64,000 nucleotides of DNA from Methylobacteriaceae bacterium (GTDB taxonomy: Bacteria > Pseudomonadota > Alphaproteobacteria > Rhizobiales > Beijerinckiaceae), in assembly GCA_020638195.1 (NCBI GenBank), contig JACKJC010000006.1, positions 1-64,000 on the forward strand. Reading direction: 5' to 3'. The notes under the pieces were generated by a model. The model did not search any database. It was not told where the DNA came from and saw only the letters and a program-made list of their open reading frames with translations. The stretch's first letter is position 1. Each line of letters opens with the position of its first letter. The position numbers were made by a program, and so were the translations under genes. Positions 1 through 7,840 of the stretch are shown one piece after another.

Positions 1-892
1 GCCGCTGCTGGTGCGCGATGACGCGATGTTCGGCACGGCGCAATTACCGAAGTTTCGAGAGGATCAGTTCTCGACAACTGATGGGCAGAAGATATTGGAT
101 CTCCAGAGCCGTTTGGCGGCGGCTGAAAGATCGCTGTCCGAAAGCTACAAGCAGATCGAAGCTCAGGGCGGTACGGTCGATCCGCAGTCGGATAGGGCCA
201 TCGGTGAAGCACTTTACGACAAGTACACAACCGAAAACGAACTGGAGCTAGTTCGCGGCGTACGAACTTCGTTGGGCGCAGGCCACTGGCTCATCCCCAC
301 AGCCGAAGTCCCCCTCACCAACCTCGCTCGTGAACAAATCATCGACGAATCCAAACTCCCGATGCGCCTCACCGCCGGCACCTATTGTTTTCGCGCGGAG
401 GCCGGCGCCGCGGGGCGCGACACGCGCGGCATGATCCGCCAGCACCAGTTCTACAAGGTCGAGCTCGTCTCCATCACGACGCCCGAGCAGGCGCTGGAAG
501 AACACGAGCGCATGACCGGCTGCGCGGAAAAAATCCTGCAACTGTTGGAGCTGCCCTATCGCAAGGTCACGCTCTGCACCGGCGACATGGGCTTCGCTTC
601 ACAGAAAACCTACGACCTCGAAGTGTGGCTGCCGGGGCAGCAAAAATATCGCGAGATTTCCTCGTGCTCGGTCTGCGGCGACTTCCAGGCCCGCCGCATG
701 AACGCGCGCTATCGCCCAGCGGATGGAAAGGGCCCGCGCTTCGTCGCCACCCTCAACGGCTCCGGCGTGGCGGTCGGCCGCGCTTTGGTGGCCGTGCTGG
801 AGAATTATCAGAACGAGGACGGCTCGGTCACAATCCCGCACGTTCTGCGTGGCTACATGGGCGGCTTGGAGCGAATCGAGCGGGCAGGGTAG
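1..892 (+). CDS. serS: Seryl-tRNA synthetase, C-terminal part (5' end outside window)
   Basis: This class II aminoacyl-tRNA synthetase charges tRNA-Ser in the cytoplasm. The reading frame is open from the window edge, so only the catalytic domain is visible. Codons counted from position 11 show the TAEVPLTN segment near residue 97, motif 2 (FRAEAG...GRDTRG) near 127 and motif 3 (NGSGVAVGRAL) near 249, all intact. The odd part is a block of about 66 residues (bases 86-283) placed between the usual TTDG and WLIPTAEV segments, which normally follow each other directly. The block is in frame, looks helical or coiled-coil in its first half, and is poorer in GC than the rest (about 56% by hand count). 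The gene ends 146 bases before surE. Identification is certain; the role of the insert is unknown. Confidence 0.95.
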   Translation, partial: PLLVRDDAMFGTAQLPKFREDQFSTTDGQKILDLQSRLAAAERSLSESYKQIEAQGGTVDPQSDRAIGEALYDKYTTENELELVRGVRTSLGAGHWLIPTAEVPLTNLAREQIIDESKLPMRLTAGTYCFRAEAGAAGRDTRGMIRQHQFYKVELVSITTPEQALEEHERMTGCAEKILQLLELPYRKVTLCTGDMGFASQKTYDLEVWLPGQQKYREISSCSVCGDFQARRMNARYRPADGKGPRFVATLNGSGVAVGRALVAVLENYQNEDGSVTIPHVLRGYMGGLERIERAG

Positions 893-913
893 TCAGAAAT
901 CATGACGCTCCTG

Positions 914-1030
914 TCCCCTCTCCCCGCTTGCGGGGAGAGGGTTAGGGTGAGGGGCCGGGTCAGGAGCACGAGTTGGGCCAATGCCCCGGCCCCTCACCCC
1001 GGCCCTCTCCCCGTGAACGGGGAGAGGGAA
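914..1030. repeat. REP-like composite palindromic repeat
   Basis: Two perfect hairpins lie here: arms CCCTCTCCCCG/CGGGGAGAGGG around a short loop at 916-941, and the same arms around GTGAA at 1003-1028. They are joined by a longer inverted pair (GGGTGAGGGGCCGG at 945-958 against its complement at 986-999). A third single hairpin with the same arms occurs at 38339-38365. Elements of this kind are common as dispersed repeats in Rhizobiales chromosomes. The right hairpin supplies the Shine-Dalgarno sequence of surE. Confidence 0.85.
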
Positions 1031-1038
1031 AGAAACGA

Positions 1039-1803
1039 ATGCGCATACTCATCACCAACGACGACGGCATCCACGGCCCCGGCCTCGAAGTGCTCGAGAA
1101 GATCGCAGCACAACTGTCGGACGACGTCTTCACCGTCGCGCCCGAGACCGACCAGTCCGGCGTCGCGCATTCCATGTCGCTGTCCGATCCCCTGCGCCTG
1201 CGCCAGATCAGCGAGCGGCGTTTCGCCGTACGCGGCACGCCAACCGACTGCGTCATCATGGGCGTGCGCAACATCCTGAAGGACAAGAAGCCCGATATCG
1301 TCCTGTCCGGCGTCAACCGCGGGCAGAACGTCGCGGAGGACGTCACCTATTCGGGCACGGTCGCCGGCGCGATCGAGGGCACGATTCTCGGCATTCCCTC
1401 CTTCGCGCTGTCGCAGGCCTATGGCCCGGCGACGGGCCGCTTCAATCCGATTTGGGAGACGGCCGAAAAGCATGCGCCGGCGCTGCTGAAGAAACTGATT
1501 GCCGAGGGCGTGCCGCCAGGCGTGCTGATCAATCTCAACTTCCCCGACTGCAACCCGGACGAGGTCGCGGGCGTCGCCGTCACCTGCCAGGGCGTGCGCT
1601 CCGACGAACTTCTCGACATCGACGCGCGTCACGACGGGCGTGGCGTGCCCTACTACTGGATCGCCTTCATGCGCGGACCCTATACGCCGGGCAGGGGCAC
1701 CGATCTCGAGGCGCTGGCGGCCAAGAAGATATCCGTCACGCCGCTGCGCCTCGACATGACGGATGAACCGACTATGACGAGGCTCGCCGAAGTTCTGGGG
1801 TAA
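1039..1803 (+). CDS. surE: 5'/3'-nucleotidase SurE
   Basis: SurE is a metal-dependent phosphatase that removes phosphate from nucleoside monophosphates and is linked to stress survival. The 254-residue length is usual. The N-terminus carries the metal-binding pair Asp8-Asp9 in ITNDDGIHGPG, Ser40 in DQSGVAHS and Asn93 in SGVNRGQN, the expected ligand set. ATG at 1039 is preferred because the protein then starts exactly at the conserved MRILITNDD; the Shine-Dalgarno-like GGAGAGGG at 1021-1028 is part of a repeat hairpin. The gene is followed after 4 bases by pcm, the classical surE-pcm-nlpD order. Confidence 0.96.
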   Translation: MRILITNDDGIHGPGLEVLEKIAAQLSDDVFTVAPETDQSGVAHSMSLSDPLRLRQISERRFAVRGTPTDCVIMGVRNILKDKKPDIVLSGVNRGQNVAEDVTYSGTVAGAIEGTILGIPSFALSQAYGPATGRFNPIWETAEKHAPALLKKLIAEGVPPGVLINLNFPDCNPDEVAGVAVTCQGVRSDELLDIDARHDGRGVPYYWIAFMRGPYTPGRGTDLEALAAKKISVTPLRLDMTDEPTMTRLAEVLG

Positions 1804-1807
1804 GGCC

Positions 1808-2461
1808 TTGGCCGAGCAGCCCGCCACTGCAGTCGAGGCCCGCGGCGCGCTCCTGCTCGCGCTGCGGCAGGCTGGCGTGCGCGATGTCGATGTCCTGCGC
1901 GCGATCGAGACCGTCCAGCGGGAAATCTTCACGCCCTTCGCGCTCCGCGATCTCGCGCAGCGCAATTGCGCCTTGCCGATCGCCTGCGGCCAGACCATGG
2001 AGGCGCCGGGCGATCTCGCGGCCATGCTGGAGGCCCTGCAGATCCAGCCCGGCCATCGCGTCATGGAGATCGGCGCGGGCTCGGGCTATTCGACCGCCGT
2101 TCTGGCGCGTCTTGCGAGCGAGGTGGTCGCCTTCGAGCGTTTCCGGTCGCTCAGCGTCGAGGCGAATGCGCGGCTGCAACAGCTTGGCGTCGGCAATGCG
2201 ATCGTCCATTGCGCCGACGGTCTCGCCGCGCCCGAAACTTTTGGCCGCTTCGACCGCATCCTCGCCCATGTGAGGCTGGACGCGCCAGACCCGCGCCTCA
2301 TTGGCGCGCTTGCGCCGAACGGCCGTCTGGTCTGCGCGCTGCCGGCCAAGGTAGGGCAGGGCGGCGATCTCTGCATCGTCGTCGCGCCGCAGGGCGACGT
2401 CTGGCGTCTGCGTCCAAGCCGGCTCGGCGCGGCGCTTTCAGGCGTCGCGGCTGCGCTCTAA
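1808..2461 (+). CDS. pcm: Protein-L-isoaspartate O-methyltransferase
   Basis: This enzyme methylates isoaspartyl residues in aged proteins so that they can be repaired, using S-adenosylmethionine. The 217-residue product has the SAM-binding segment VMEIGAGSGYST near residue 85 and the family's upstream ACGQTMEAP segment near 59-67 (usually IGYGQTIS). The start is TTG at 1808, 4 bases after the surE stop, so the two genes are probably translated from one message. The sequence is shorter and more diverged than enterobacterial Pcm, as is usual for alphaproteobacterial members, so substrate identity rests on family and synteny. Confidence 0.88.
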   Translation: MAEQPATAVEARGALLLALRQAGVRDVDVLRAIETVQREIFTPFALRDLAQRNCALPIACGQTMEAPGDLAAMLEALQIQPGHRVMEIGAGSGYSTAVLARLASEVVAFERFRSLSVEANARLQQLGVGNAIVHCADGLAAPETFGRFDRILAHVRLDAPDPRLIGALAPNGRLVCALPAKVGQGGDLCIVVAPQGDVWRLRPSRLGAALSGVAAAL

Positions 2462-2523
2462 GGCCCGTTAACGATTAATCTTTTCGATTTTTTCGCGATA
2501 TTTCGTTCACCTTAAACCGTCCA

Positions 2524-2543
2524 TTAACCGCGTACGCGCTTAA
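2524..2543. promoter_or_regulatory. Near-palindromic TTAA-flanked element, copy 1
   Basis: The 20-base element TTAACCGCGTACGCGCTTAA is palindromic at 18 of 20 positions and lies 24 bases before the nlpD start. A copy with one change sits at 56160-56179 before a methyltransferase gene. Additional TTAA half-sites occur at 2468, 2475 and 2512. The TTAA halves recall CtrA-controlled promoters, but the spacing within this copy is not the CtrA spacing. Binding protein unknown. Confidence 0.5.
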
Positions 2544-2566
2544 TCGCGGCGAGAAAGTGGCGTTCG

Positions 2567-3940
2567 ATGGGTTGCGTGATGTGTGCTGACAAGCCCCAAT
2601 TCGGTGTTCGGCTCGGTCTGCGTCTGCTGGTGGCGACTGCCGCGGCGGCCGTGCTGACCGGATGTTCCGACGCCACCCGGCTCTCTTCAAATCCCTTCTC
2701 CAATCCATTCGAGACGGCCTCGTCCGGGCCGGTCGACCGCATGCCGACGGGCACGATCGCGCCACGCGCGCCGTCCTCCTCGACGCGCATCGAAGCCAGG
2801 CCGCTGGCGCCGCCCTCCGGAACAGGCGCTTTGCCCGCGCCCGTGACGACGCCGCAGCCGATCGCTCCCAAGCCGCTTTCCGCCGCGCCCACGCGTTCGC
2901 TCGACCACTGGAGCGCCGAGGGCGGCACGCCGATCGTCGTTGCGCAGGGCGAGAGCGTCCGCACGCTGTCGGAGCGCTACGGCGTACCGCAGGACGCGAT
3001 GTTGCGCGTGAATGGTTTCAGTAGCGCCACGCAGGTGCAGCCGGGCGCGCGTCTGGTCGTTCCGGTCTATCGCGCGACGGCCGCCGCCGCGCCCGCGCCC
3101 GTCGCCACCGCGAAGCCCGCGCCCGTCAAGACCTTCGCCGCCGCGCCGGCCCCGAAGGCCGAGGCGCCGAAGGAAAAATTCCGTCTCGTGAAGGGGCCAG
3201 AGCCTGTCGCGCACAAGGCCGCCAAGGTCGAGAAGCGCGAGGACGCCGCGGAGAAGGCAACGCTGGCAAAGCGTGCGGAAGCCCGCAAGGCCGAAGAAAA
3301 GAAGGCTGAAGCCAGGAAGGCCGAAGAAAAGAAAATCGCCGATCGCAAGGCCGCCGAGCACAAGGCCGCCGAGCGCAAGGCCGAGAAGGCGCGCAAGGCG
3401 GCGGAAGCCGCCAAGACCGAAGCGAAGCCCTCGCGCCAGAAGCACGCCGCTCTGGAAGCCGCGACCCCCGCGCCCGAGGCGAGGCAGGCCGAGGCCAGGA
3501 AGCCCGCGGTCTCGCACGAGAATACCGCCAGCATTCCGAAGCAGGAGCTCAAGCCGGCGTCCGGCGACGCCAATCCGGAATTCCGTTGGCCGGCGCGCGG
3601 CCGCATCATCCAAGGCTTCAAGTCCGGCGGCAACGACGGCATCAACATCTCCGTGCCCGAGGGCACGGCAGTCAAGGCGGCCGAAGGCGGCGTGGTGAAA
3701 TACGCCGGCAGCGAGCTCAAGGGCTATGGCAAGCTCGTGCTGATCCAGCACCCCAACGGCTTCGTTTCGGCCTATGCGCACAACGGCGAACTCGACGTGA
3801 AACGCGGCGACACGGTCAAGCGCGGCCAGACGATCGCCAAGGCCGGCCAGACCGGCAACGTTTCCTCGCCGCAGGTTCACTTCGAGCTGCGCAAGGGTTC
3901 GACGCCGGTCGATCCGACGGGTTACCTCGCCGGTCTCTGA
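2567..3940 (+). CDS. nlpD: NlpD-type lipoprotein: LysM plus degenerate LytM (M23) domain
   Basis: The product (457 residues) is predicted to sit at the outer membrane and to activate cell-wall amidases during division. A lipobox ends at Cys33 (VLTGC). A LysM peptidoglycan-binding domain spans about 122-168, followed by an Ala/Lys/Glu-rich, probably helical spacer to about 320, and an M23/LytM domain at about 342-457. The zinc ligands look incomplete: the usual HxGxD is replaced by GGNDGINIS, and the HxH motif by QVHFELR. This is the pattern of non-enzymatic LytM activators such as NlpD and DipM. Position after surE-pcm matches nlpD in other Proteobacteria. A shared palindrome lies just upstream and a terminator follows. 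Confidence 0.85.
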   Translation: MGCVMCADKPQFGVRLGLRLLVATAAAAVLTGCSDATRLSSNPFSNPFETASSGPVDRMPTGTIAPRAPSSSTRIEARPLAPPSGTGALPAPVTTPQPIAPKPLSAAPTRSLDHWSAEGGTPIVVAQGESVRTLSERYGVPQDAMLRVNGFSSATQVQPGARLVVPVYRATAAAAPAPVATAKPAPVKTFAAAPAPKAEAPKEKFRLVKGPEPVAHKAAKVEKREDAAEKATLAKRAEARKAEEKKAEARKAEEKKIADRKAAEHKAAERKAEKARKAAEAAKTEAKPSRQKHAALEAATPAPEARQAEARKPAVSHENTASIPKQELKPASGDANPEFRWPARGRIIQGFKSGGNDGINISVPEGTAVKAAEGGVVKYAGSELKGYGKLVLIQHPNGFVSAYAHNGELDVKRGDTVKRGQTIAKAGQTGNVSSPQVHFELRKGSTPVDPTGYLAGL

Positions 3941-3983
3941 CATCAACGAATTCCTCCGGGCCGCGAGACACGATCCGGGGTAA

Positions 3984-4024
3984 GAAGCGGCGGCTCCAAG
4001 GAAAGGGCCGCCGCTTTTCTTTTT
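3984..4024 (+). terminator. Rho-independent terminator after nlpD
   Basis: Stem AAGCGGCGGC (3985-3994) pairs with GCCGCCGCTT (4007-4016) and is followed by TTCTTTTT. Confidence 0.85.
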
Positions 4025-4085
4025 GCGGGCCACATATGCGCGCGCGGCGGCGTGCCTTGCCCCGCCGGCCGTGCACAATGGCGCG

Positions 4086-4982
4086 ATGAATCAGCCCCTC
4101 CGCCACCTCGACCGTCTCGGCGTCCTGATCGTTCTCATGCTCTGCGCGAGCTGGGGCTTCAATCAGGTTTCCGCCAAGATTGCCATGGTCGACTTTCCCC
4201 CGACCACGCTCGCCGCCCTGCGGTCGGTCGGCGGCGCCATCCTGCTCGGCGCATACGCCTTCTGGCGCTATCCCGATCTCCTGAAGCGCGATGGCACGCT
4301 GTGGCCGGGCATTCTGAGCGGCCTCGCCTTCGGCGGCGAATTCGTCGCGCTCTTTATCGGCCTGCAATGGACGACCGCGAGCCACGGCATACTCTTCCTC
4401 TACGCGGCGCCCTTTTTCGTCGCGCTCGGCCTGCCGTGGATCACGCCGAACGAGACGCTGAGCCGCCTGCAATGGATCGGCCTCGCGCTCTCCTTCGTCG
4501 GCGTCGGTCTCGCGCTCGGCGTGTCCTCGGGTTCGCGCGACATGCTGATCGGCGATGCGCTCAGCCTGCTCGCAGGCGCCTTGTGGGGCGTGACGACGCT
4601 GATCATGAAGGGCACGCGGCTGCGCCTGGTTCCGCCGGAGAAGACGCTACTTTATCAGCTGGTCGTCTCCATCTTCATTCTCGGCGGCTTCGCGCTATGG
4701 CGCGGCGAGGCCTTTCCGACGCACATCTCGCTGAAGGCCGGCCTCGCCTTCGCGTATCAGACCATCTGGATTGTCAGCGTTACCTTCGCCATCTGGTTCT
4801 GGATGGTGCAGAATTATCGCGCGGGCGAATTGTCCGCCTTTACCTTTCTGACGCCGATCTTCGGTGTGGCGGCCGGGCATTTCATCATGGGCGACGAGAT
4901 CACGCCGGGCTTCGCGATCGCCGTGGCGCTGGTGGCGGCAGGAATCCTGATGGTGAACTGGCCGGCAAAGAAGAGAGCGTGA
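4086..4982 (+). CDS. EamA/DMT family transporter
   Basis: This is a 298-residue inner-membrane protein of the drug/metabolite transporter superfamily, with about ten hydrophobic segments arranged as two EamA repeats (roughly residues 12-140 and 155-290). The first repeat begins with LIVLMLCASWGFNQVSAK, typical of the family. Substrate cannot be predicted; family members export amino acids, nucleobases or other metabolites. ATG at 4086 is chosen because the segment upstream of it in the same frame is not hydrophobic and is Arg/Ala-rich. The stop overlaps the start of the YjbR-type gene by one base, so the two are probably cotranscribed. Confidence 0.9.
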   Translation: MNQPLRHLDRLGVLIVLMLCASWGFNQVSAKIAMVDFPPTTLAALRSVGGAILLGAYAFWRYPDLLKRDGTLWPGILSGLAFGGEFVALFIGLQWTTASHGILFLYAAPFFVALGLPWITPNETLSRLQWIGLALSFVGVGLALGVSSGSRDMLIGDALSLLAGALWGVTTLIMKGTRLRLVPPEKTLLYQLVVSIFILGGFALWRGEAFPTHISLKAGLAFAYQTIWIVSVTFAIWFWMVQNYRAGELSAFTFLTPIFGVAAGHFIMGDEITPGFAIAVALVAAGILMVNWPAKKRA

Positions 4983-5308
4983 TGGCGACCGGCGCCGATC
5001 TCCGAAAACTTGCGCTCGCTCTGCCGGGAACGATCGAAAAGCCGCATTTCGACCGCGCCGCTTTCGTCGTCGCGCGCACCTTCGTCACGCTCGCGGCCGA
5101 TGGGCTCAGCGCGAATTTAAAGTTCACGCCGGATGAGCAGGCGCTGAAATGTGAAGTCGCCGGCGACGTCTTTGCGCCCTTGCCCAACGCCTGGGGCGCG
5201 CAGGGCTGGACGACGGCGCAGCTCGCCAGCTTGAGCCGCGACGAACTCGCCGCCGCGCTCGAAACGGCATGGCGTCACGCGCGGCCAAAACCGCGCAAGC
5301 GCAAATAG
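4982..5308 (+). CDS. MmcQ/YjbR family protein
   Basis: The 108-residue protein belongs to the MmcQ/YjbR (CyaY-like fold) family, small proteins of unclear function sometimes suggested to bind DNA. The family hallmarks are the N-terminal LALALPGTIEKPHF segment, the central lysine-containing strand (ANLKFTPDEQ) and the C-terminal helix LAAALETAWRHARPK. It is translationally coupled to the EamA transporter (one-base overlap). Its stop codon abuts that of the amidohydrolase on the other strand with no bases between. Confidence 0.85.
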   Translation: MATGADLRKLALALPGTIEKPHFDRAAFVVARTFVTLAADGLSANLKFTPDEQALKCEVAGDVFAPLPNAWGAQGWTTAQLASLSRDELAAALETAWRHARPKPRKRK

Positions 5309-7051
5309 CTATTCCGCCGCGATCGCCTGCGGCGCGGTCCTTCCGCCGCGAAGCAAGCGGCCGGGCAGGGCGCCGGTCGGCTCGCCGTTGCGATAGGTGA
5401 TTGCGCCCGCGACGATTGTCGCCTCGTAGCCTTCGGCGCCTTGCAGCAAGCGTTTGCCCCCGGCCGGCAGGTCGTAAGCCACCGTCGGAGGTTTCAGGCG
5501 CAGCCGCGCGTAATCGATCACGTTGATGTCGGCGCGCAGGCCCGGCGCGATGCGGCCGCGATCGTGCAGGCGGATCAGCGCGGCGGTGTCGGCGGTCTGC
5601 ATCGCCACCATCTTTTCGAGCGGAATGCGCGCGCCGCGCTTCCGATCGCGTGTCCAGTGCACGAGATTGTAGGTGGGGAAGGAGCCGTCGCAGATCATGC
5701 CGACATGCGCGCCGCCATCCGACAGGCCGGGCACGGTGTTGGCGTCCATCAGCATTGTATGCGCGGGATCGAGCGTGAAGCCCGCGTAATTGAGGAACGG
5801 CACGTAGAGAATGCCGCGCCCCTCGTTTTCCAGCATGGCGTCGAGCGCAAGCGCCGGCGCGCTGCCGCCCTGCCTCTCGGCGATACCCTGCAAGCTGTCG
5901 CTCTGCAGCGGTTCGTAGTCGAAGTCGCCATCCATGCGGAACATGTTCGACCAGTTCTGCAGCGTCGAGCGCGCGAAGCCGGGTTCGGCGATCGGCGGCG
6001 TCGCCAGCAGGCGCGCGCGAAATACGGGATCGCGCAAGGCGGCGACGCGCTCTGCGAGCGGCAGCGCGGCGATCTCGCGATAGACCGGATTCTTCGAGAA
6101 CGGGTTCATCGTCAGTTCGAGGCCGAGCAGCACGCCGACAGGACGCCCTGCGACCTGCGCGCGAATGGTCAGACCCTCGGCGTTCGCCTCCGCCGTGCGG
6201 TCCAGCAGCAGCCGCCACTTGTCCGGCGCCACATGGCCTTGCAGCAGCGAGAAGGACAGAGGCCGCCCGGACTTGCGCACCATCGCGCGCATCAGCGCGA
6301 ATTCTGCTTCGGCGTCGGTGAAGTCGGAGACGAATTGCAGCGCGCCCGCGCCGGCCGCCTTGAGGCCGAGCGCGATGCCGACGAGTTCGTCTTCTTCCGC
6401 CGTGAGAGTCGGCGTTGGCCGCCCCTCGCTGTCGCGATGGTTGAGCGTGCGCGATGTCGAAAAACCGAGCGCGCCGGCCTGCACGGCGGCTTTCGCGATT
6501 TCCGCCATGCGCGAAATATCGTCCGGCGTCGCGGGCTCGCGGTTCACGCCGCGCTCGCCCATCACGTAGACGCGAAGCGCGGCGTGCGGCAGCTGCGAGC
6601 CGACATCCATGTCGAAGCGCCGCTGCGCCAGGGCGTCGAGATAGTCGGGATAGCTCTCCCAGTTCCACGGCAGGCCTTGCGACAGCACGGGGAAGGGAAT
6701 GTCCTCCACGCCCTCCATCAGCCGCACGAGCCGGTCGTGATCATTCGGACGGCAGGGCGCGAAACCGACGCCGCAATTGCCCATGATGACGGTCGTCGCG
6801 CCGTGCCAGGAGGAGGGCTGCATGCGCTCGTCCCATGTCGCCTGACCATCGTAATGGGTGTGCACGTCGACGAAGCCCGGCGTCACCAGTTTTCCACGCG
6901 CGTCGATCTCCTCGCGGCCGCGTCCGGAAACCTTGCCGACTGCGACGATCGTGTCGCCCTTGATGGCGATATCGCCCTCGCGCGCGGGCGCGCCGGACCC
7001 ATCGGCGATCGAGCCGCCGCGAATGACGAGGTCGTGAGCCAGATCGGCCAT
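5309..7051 (-). CDS. N-acyl-D-amino-acid deacylase-like amidohydrolase
   Basis: This 580-residue enzyme belongs to the amidohydrolase superfamily, D-aminoacylase branch, which removes acyl groups from N-acyl-D-amino acids or related compounds in the cytoplasm. The first metal-binding motif is HTHYDGQ at residues 64-70; a composite beta domain is formed by the N-terminal strands and the C-terminal end (VAGAITYRNGEPTGALPGRLLR). The start at 7051 follows a good Shine-Dalgarno (GGAGGAAA). The gene converges with the YjbR gene with no gap between the stops. Many relatives are annotated as D-aminoacylase without assay, so the exact substrate is open. Confidence 0.85.
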   Translation of the reverse strand: MADLAHDLVIRGGSIADGSGAPAREGDIAIKGDTIVAVGKVSGRGREEIDARGKLVTPGFVDVHTHYDGQATWDERMQPSSWHGATTVIMGNCGVGFAPCRPNDHDRLVRLMEGVEDIPFPVLSQGLPWNWESYPDYLDALAQRRFDMDVGSQLPHAALRVYVMGERGVNREPATPDDISRMAEIAKAAVQAGALGFSTSRTLNHRDSEGRPTPTLTAEEDELVGIALGLKAAGAGALQFVSDFTDAEAEFALMRAMVRKSGRPLSFSLLQGHVAPDKWRLLLDRTAEANAEGLTIRAQVAGRPVGVLLGLELTMNPFSKNPVYREIAALPLAERVAALRDPVFRARLLATPPIAEPGFARSTLQNWSNMFRMDGDFDYEPLQSDSLQGIAERQGGSAPALALDAMLENEGRGILYVPFLNYAGFTLDPAHTMLMDANTVPGLSDGGAHVGMICDGSFPTYNLVHWTRDRKRGARIPLEKMVAMQTADTAALIRLHDRGRIAPGLRADINVIDYARLRLKPPTVAYDLPAGGKRLLQGAEGYEATIVAGAITYRNGEPTGALPGRLLRGGRTAPQAIAAE

Positions 7052-7169
7052 GACGTTTCCTCCAGTGATCGGCGCGTCATGCGCGCATTCTTGTGACCAT
7101 CGGATGCGCATGGGCGCGAAACGTCAAGCGCAGCCTCAGAATGCAGGCCGTGCGCGGGGCGCGGGGCCT

Positions 7170-7775
7170 TCAGTCGGTCTTGCGCAGTTCGAGGCGATTG
7201 CCTTCGACCACGATCTGTCCGGCCGAGGCCATGCTCGCGAGTGTCCGGTAGAGCGCCTCGTGGGTCAGGCCCATTTCCGCCGCCCAGCTCTTCTTCGATT
7301 GCTCGAGCTGGAGCGCGCCGCCCGCGCCCTCCGTCTCGATGTAATGGATGATCCGCTCGCGCGTCGTCCGCAGAGCAAGGCGCTCGCCATGAGCGCGGCT
7401 GCGACGGAGCTCCCGGCTGAGATGGCGCAGCCAATGGTCGCGGAAATCCTCGCGCGCCAGCGCCGCGCGAAATTGCGCGATCGGTATGGCGAGCGTCTTC
7501 GTCCGCGTGAAGGCGACGCCGTCGCAATGATAGGCCGGCTGGTCGAGGCTCGCTTCGGCCAGAAAGCCATTGCTTGCCCGTTGAAACACGATTTCCGCAC
7601 CGGCCGCCGATATGCGCGTCAGCCGCGCTTCGCCGCTCGCGACGTAGAACATGAATTTCGGCCGATCGCCGCGCAGGAAGAGGCGTTCGCCCGGGCCGTG
7701 GGCGCGCTCGGCGATCTGTGTGCGCCCGGCGGCGTCGAAATGGGCGAGGAAGTCGGGCTCGGCGATGTCTGGCAT
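7170..7775 (-). CDS. Crp/Fnr family transcriptional regulator
   Basis: The 201-residue protein has a cyclic-nucleotide-binding-type beta-roll (about residues 10-125, with GERLFLRGDRPKFMFYVASGEARL) and a C-terminal winged helix (about 150-195; KKSWAAEMGLTHEALYRTLASM is the recognition helix region). The Fnr cysteine set is absent, so it is not an oxygen-sensing Fnr. The phosphate-binding RxS of cAMP receptors is not evident, so the ligand is unknown. It is divergent from the adjacent small cytochrome gene, with 65 bases between starts, and could control it. Confidence 0.85.
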   Translation of the reverse strand: MPDIAEPDFLAHFDAAGRTQIAERAHGPGERLFLRGDRPKFMFYVASGEARLTRISAAGAEIVFQRASNGFLAEASLDQPAYHCDGVAFTRTKTLAIPIAQFRAALAREDFRDHWLRHLSRELRRSRAHGERLALRTTRERIIHYIETEGAGGALQLEQSKKSWAAEMGLTHEALYRTLASMASAGQIVVEGNRLELRKTD

Positions 7776-7840
7776 ATGACCGCAATCATATCTGAAGCGA
7801 GAGGCGCGTGCTACACCTCGGGGCAATTCGAGGAGACACG

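Noticed and set aside
5441..7096. Open frame of 551 codons antisense to the amidohydrolase
   Set aside because: Arg/His-rich shadow typical of the antisense strand of GC-rich genes.
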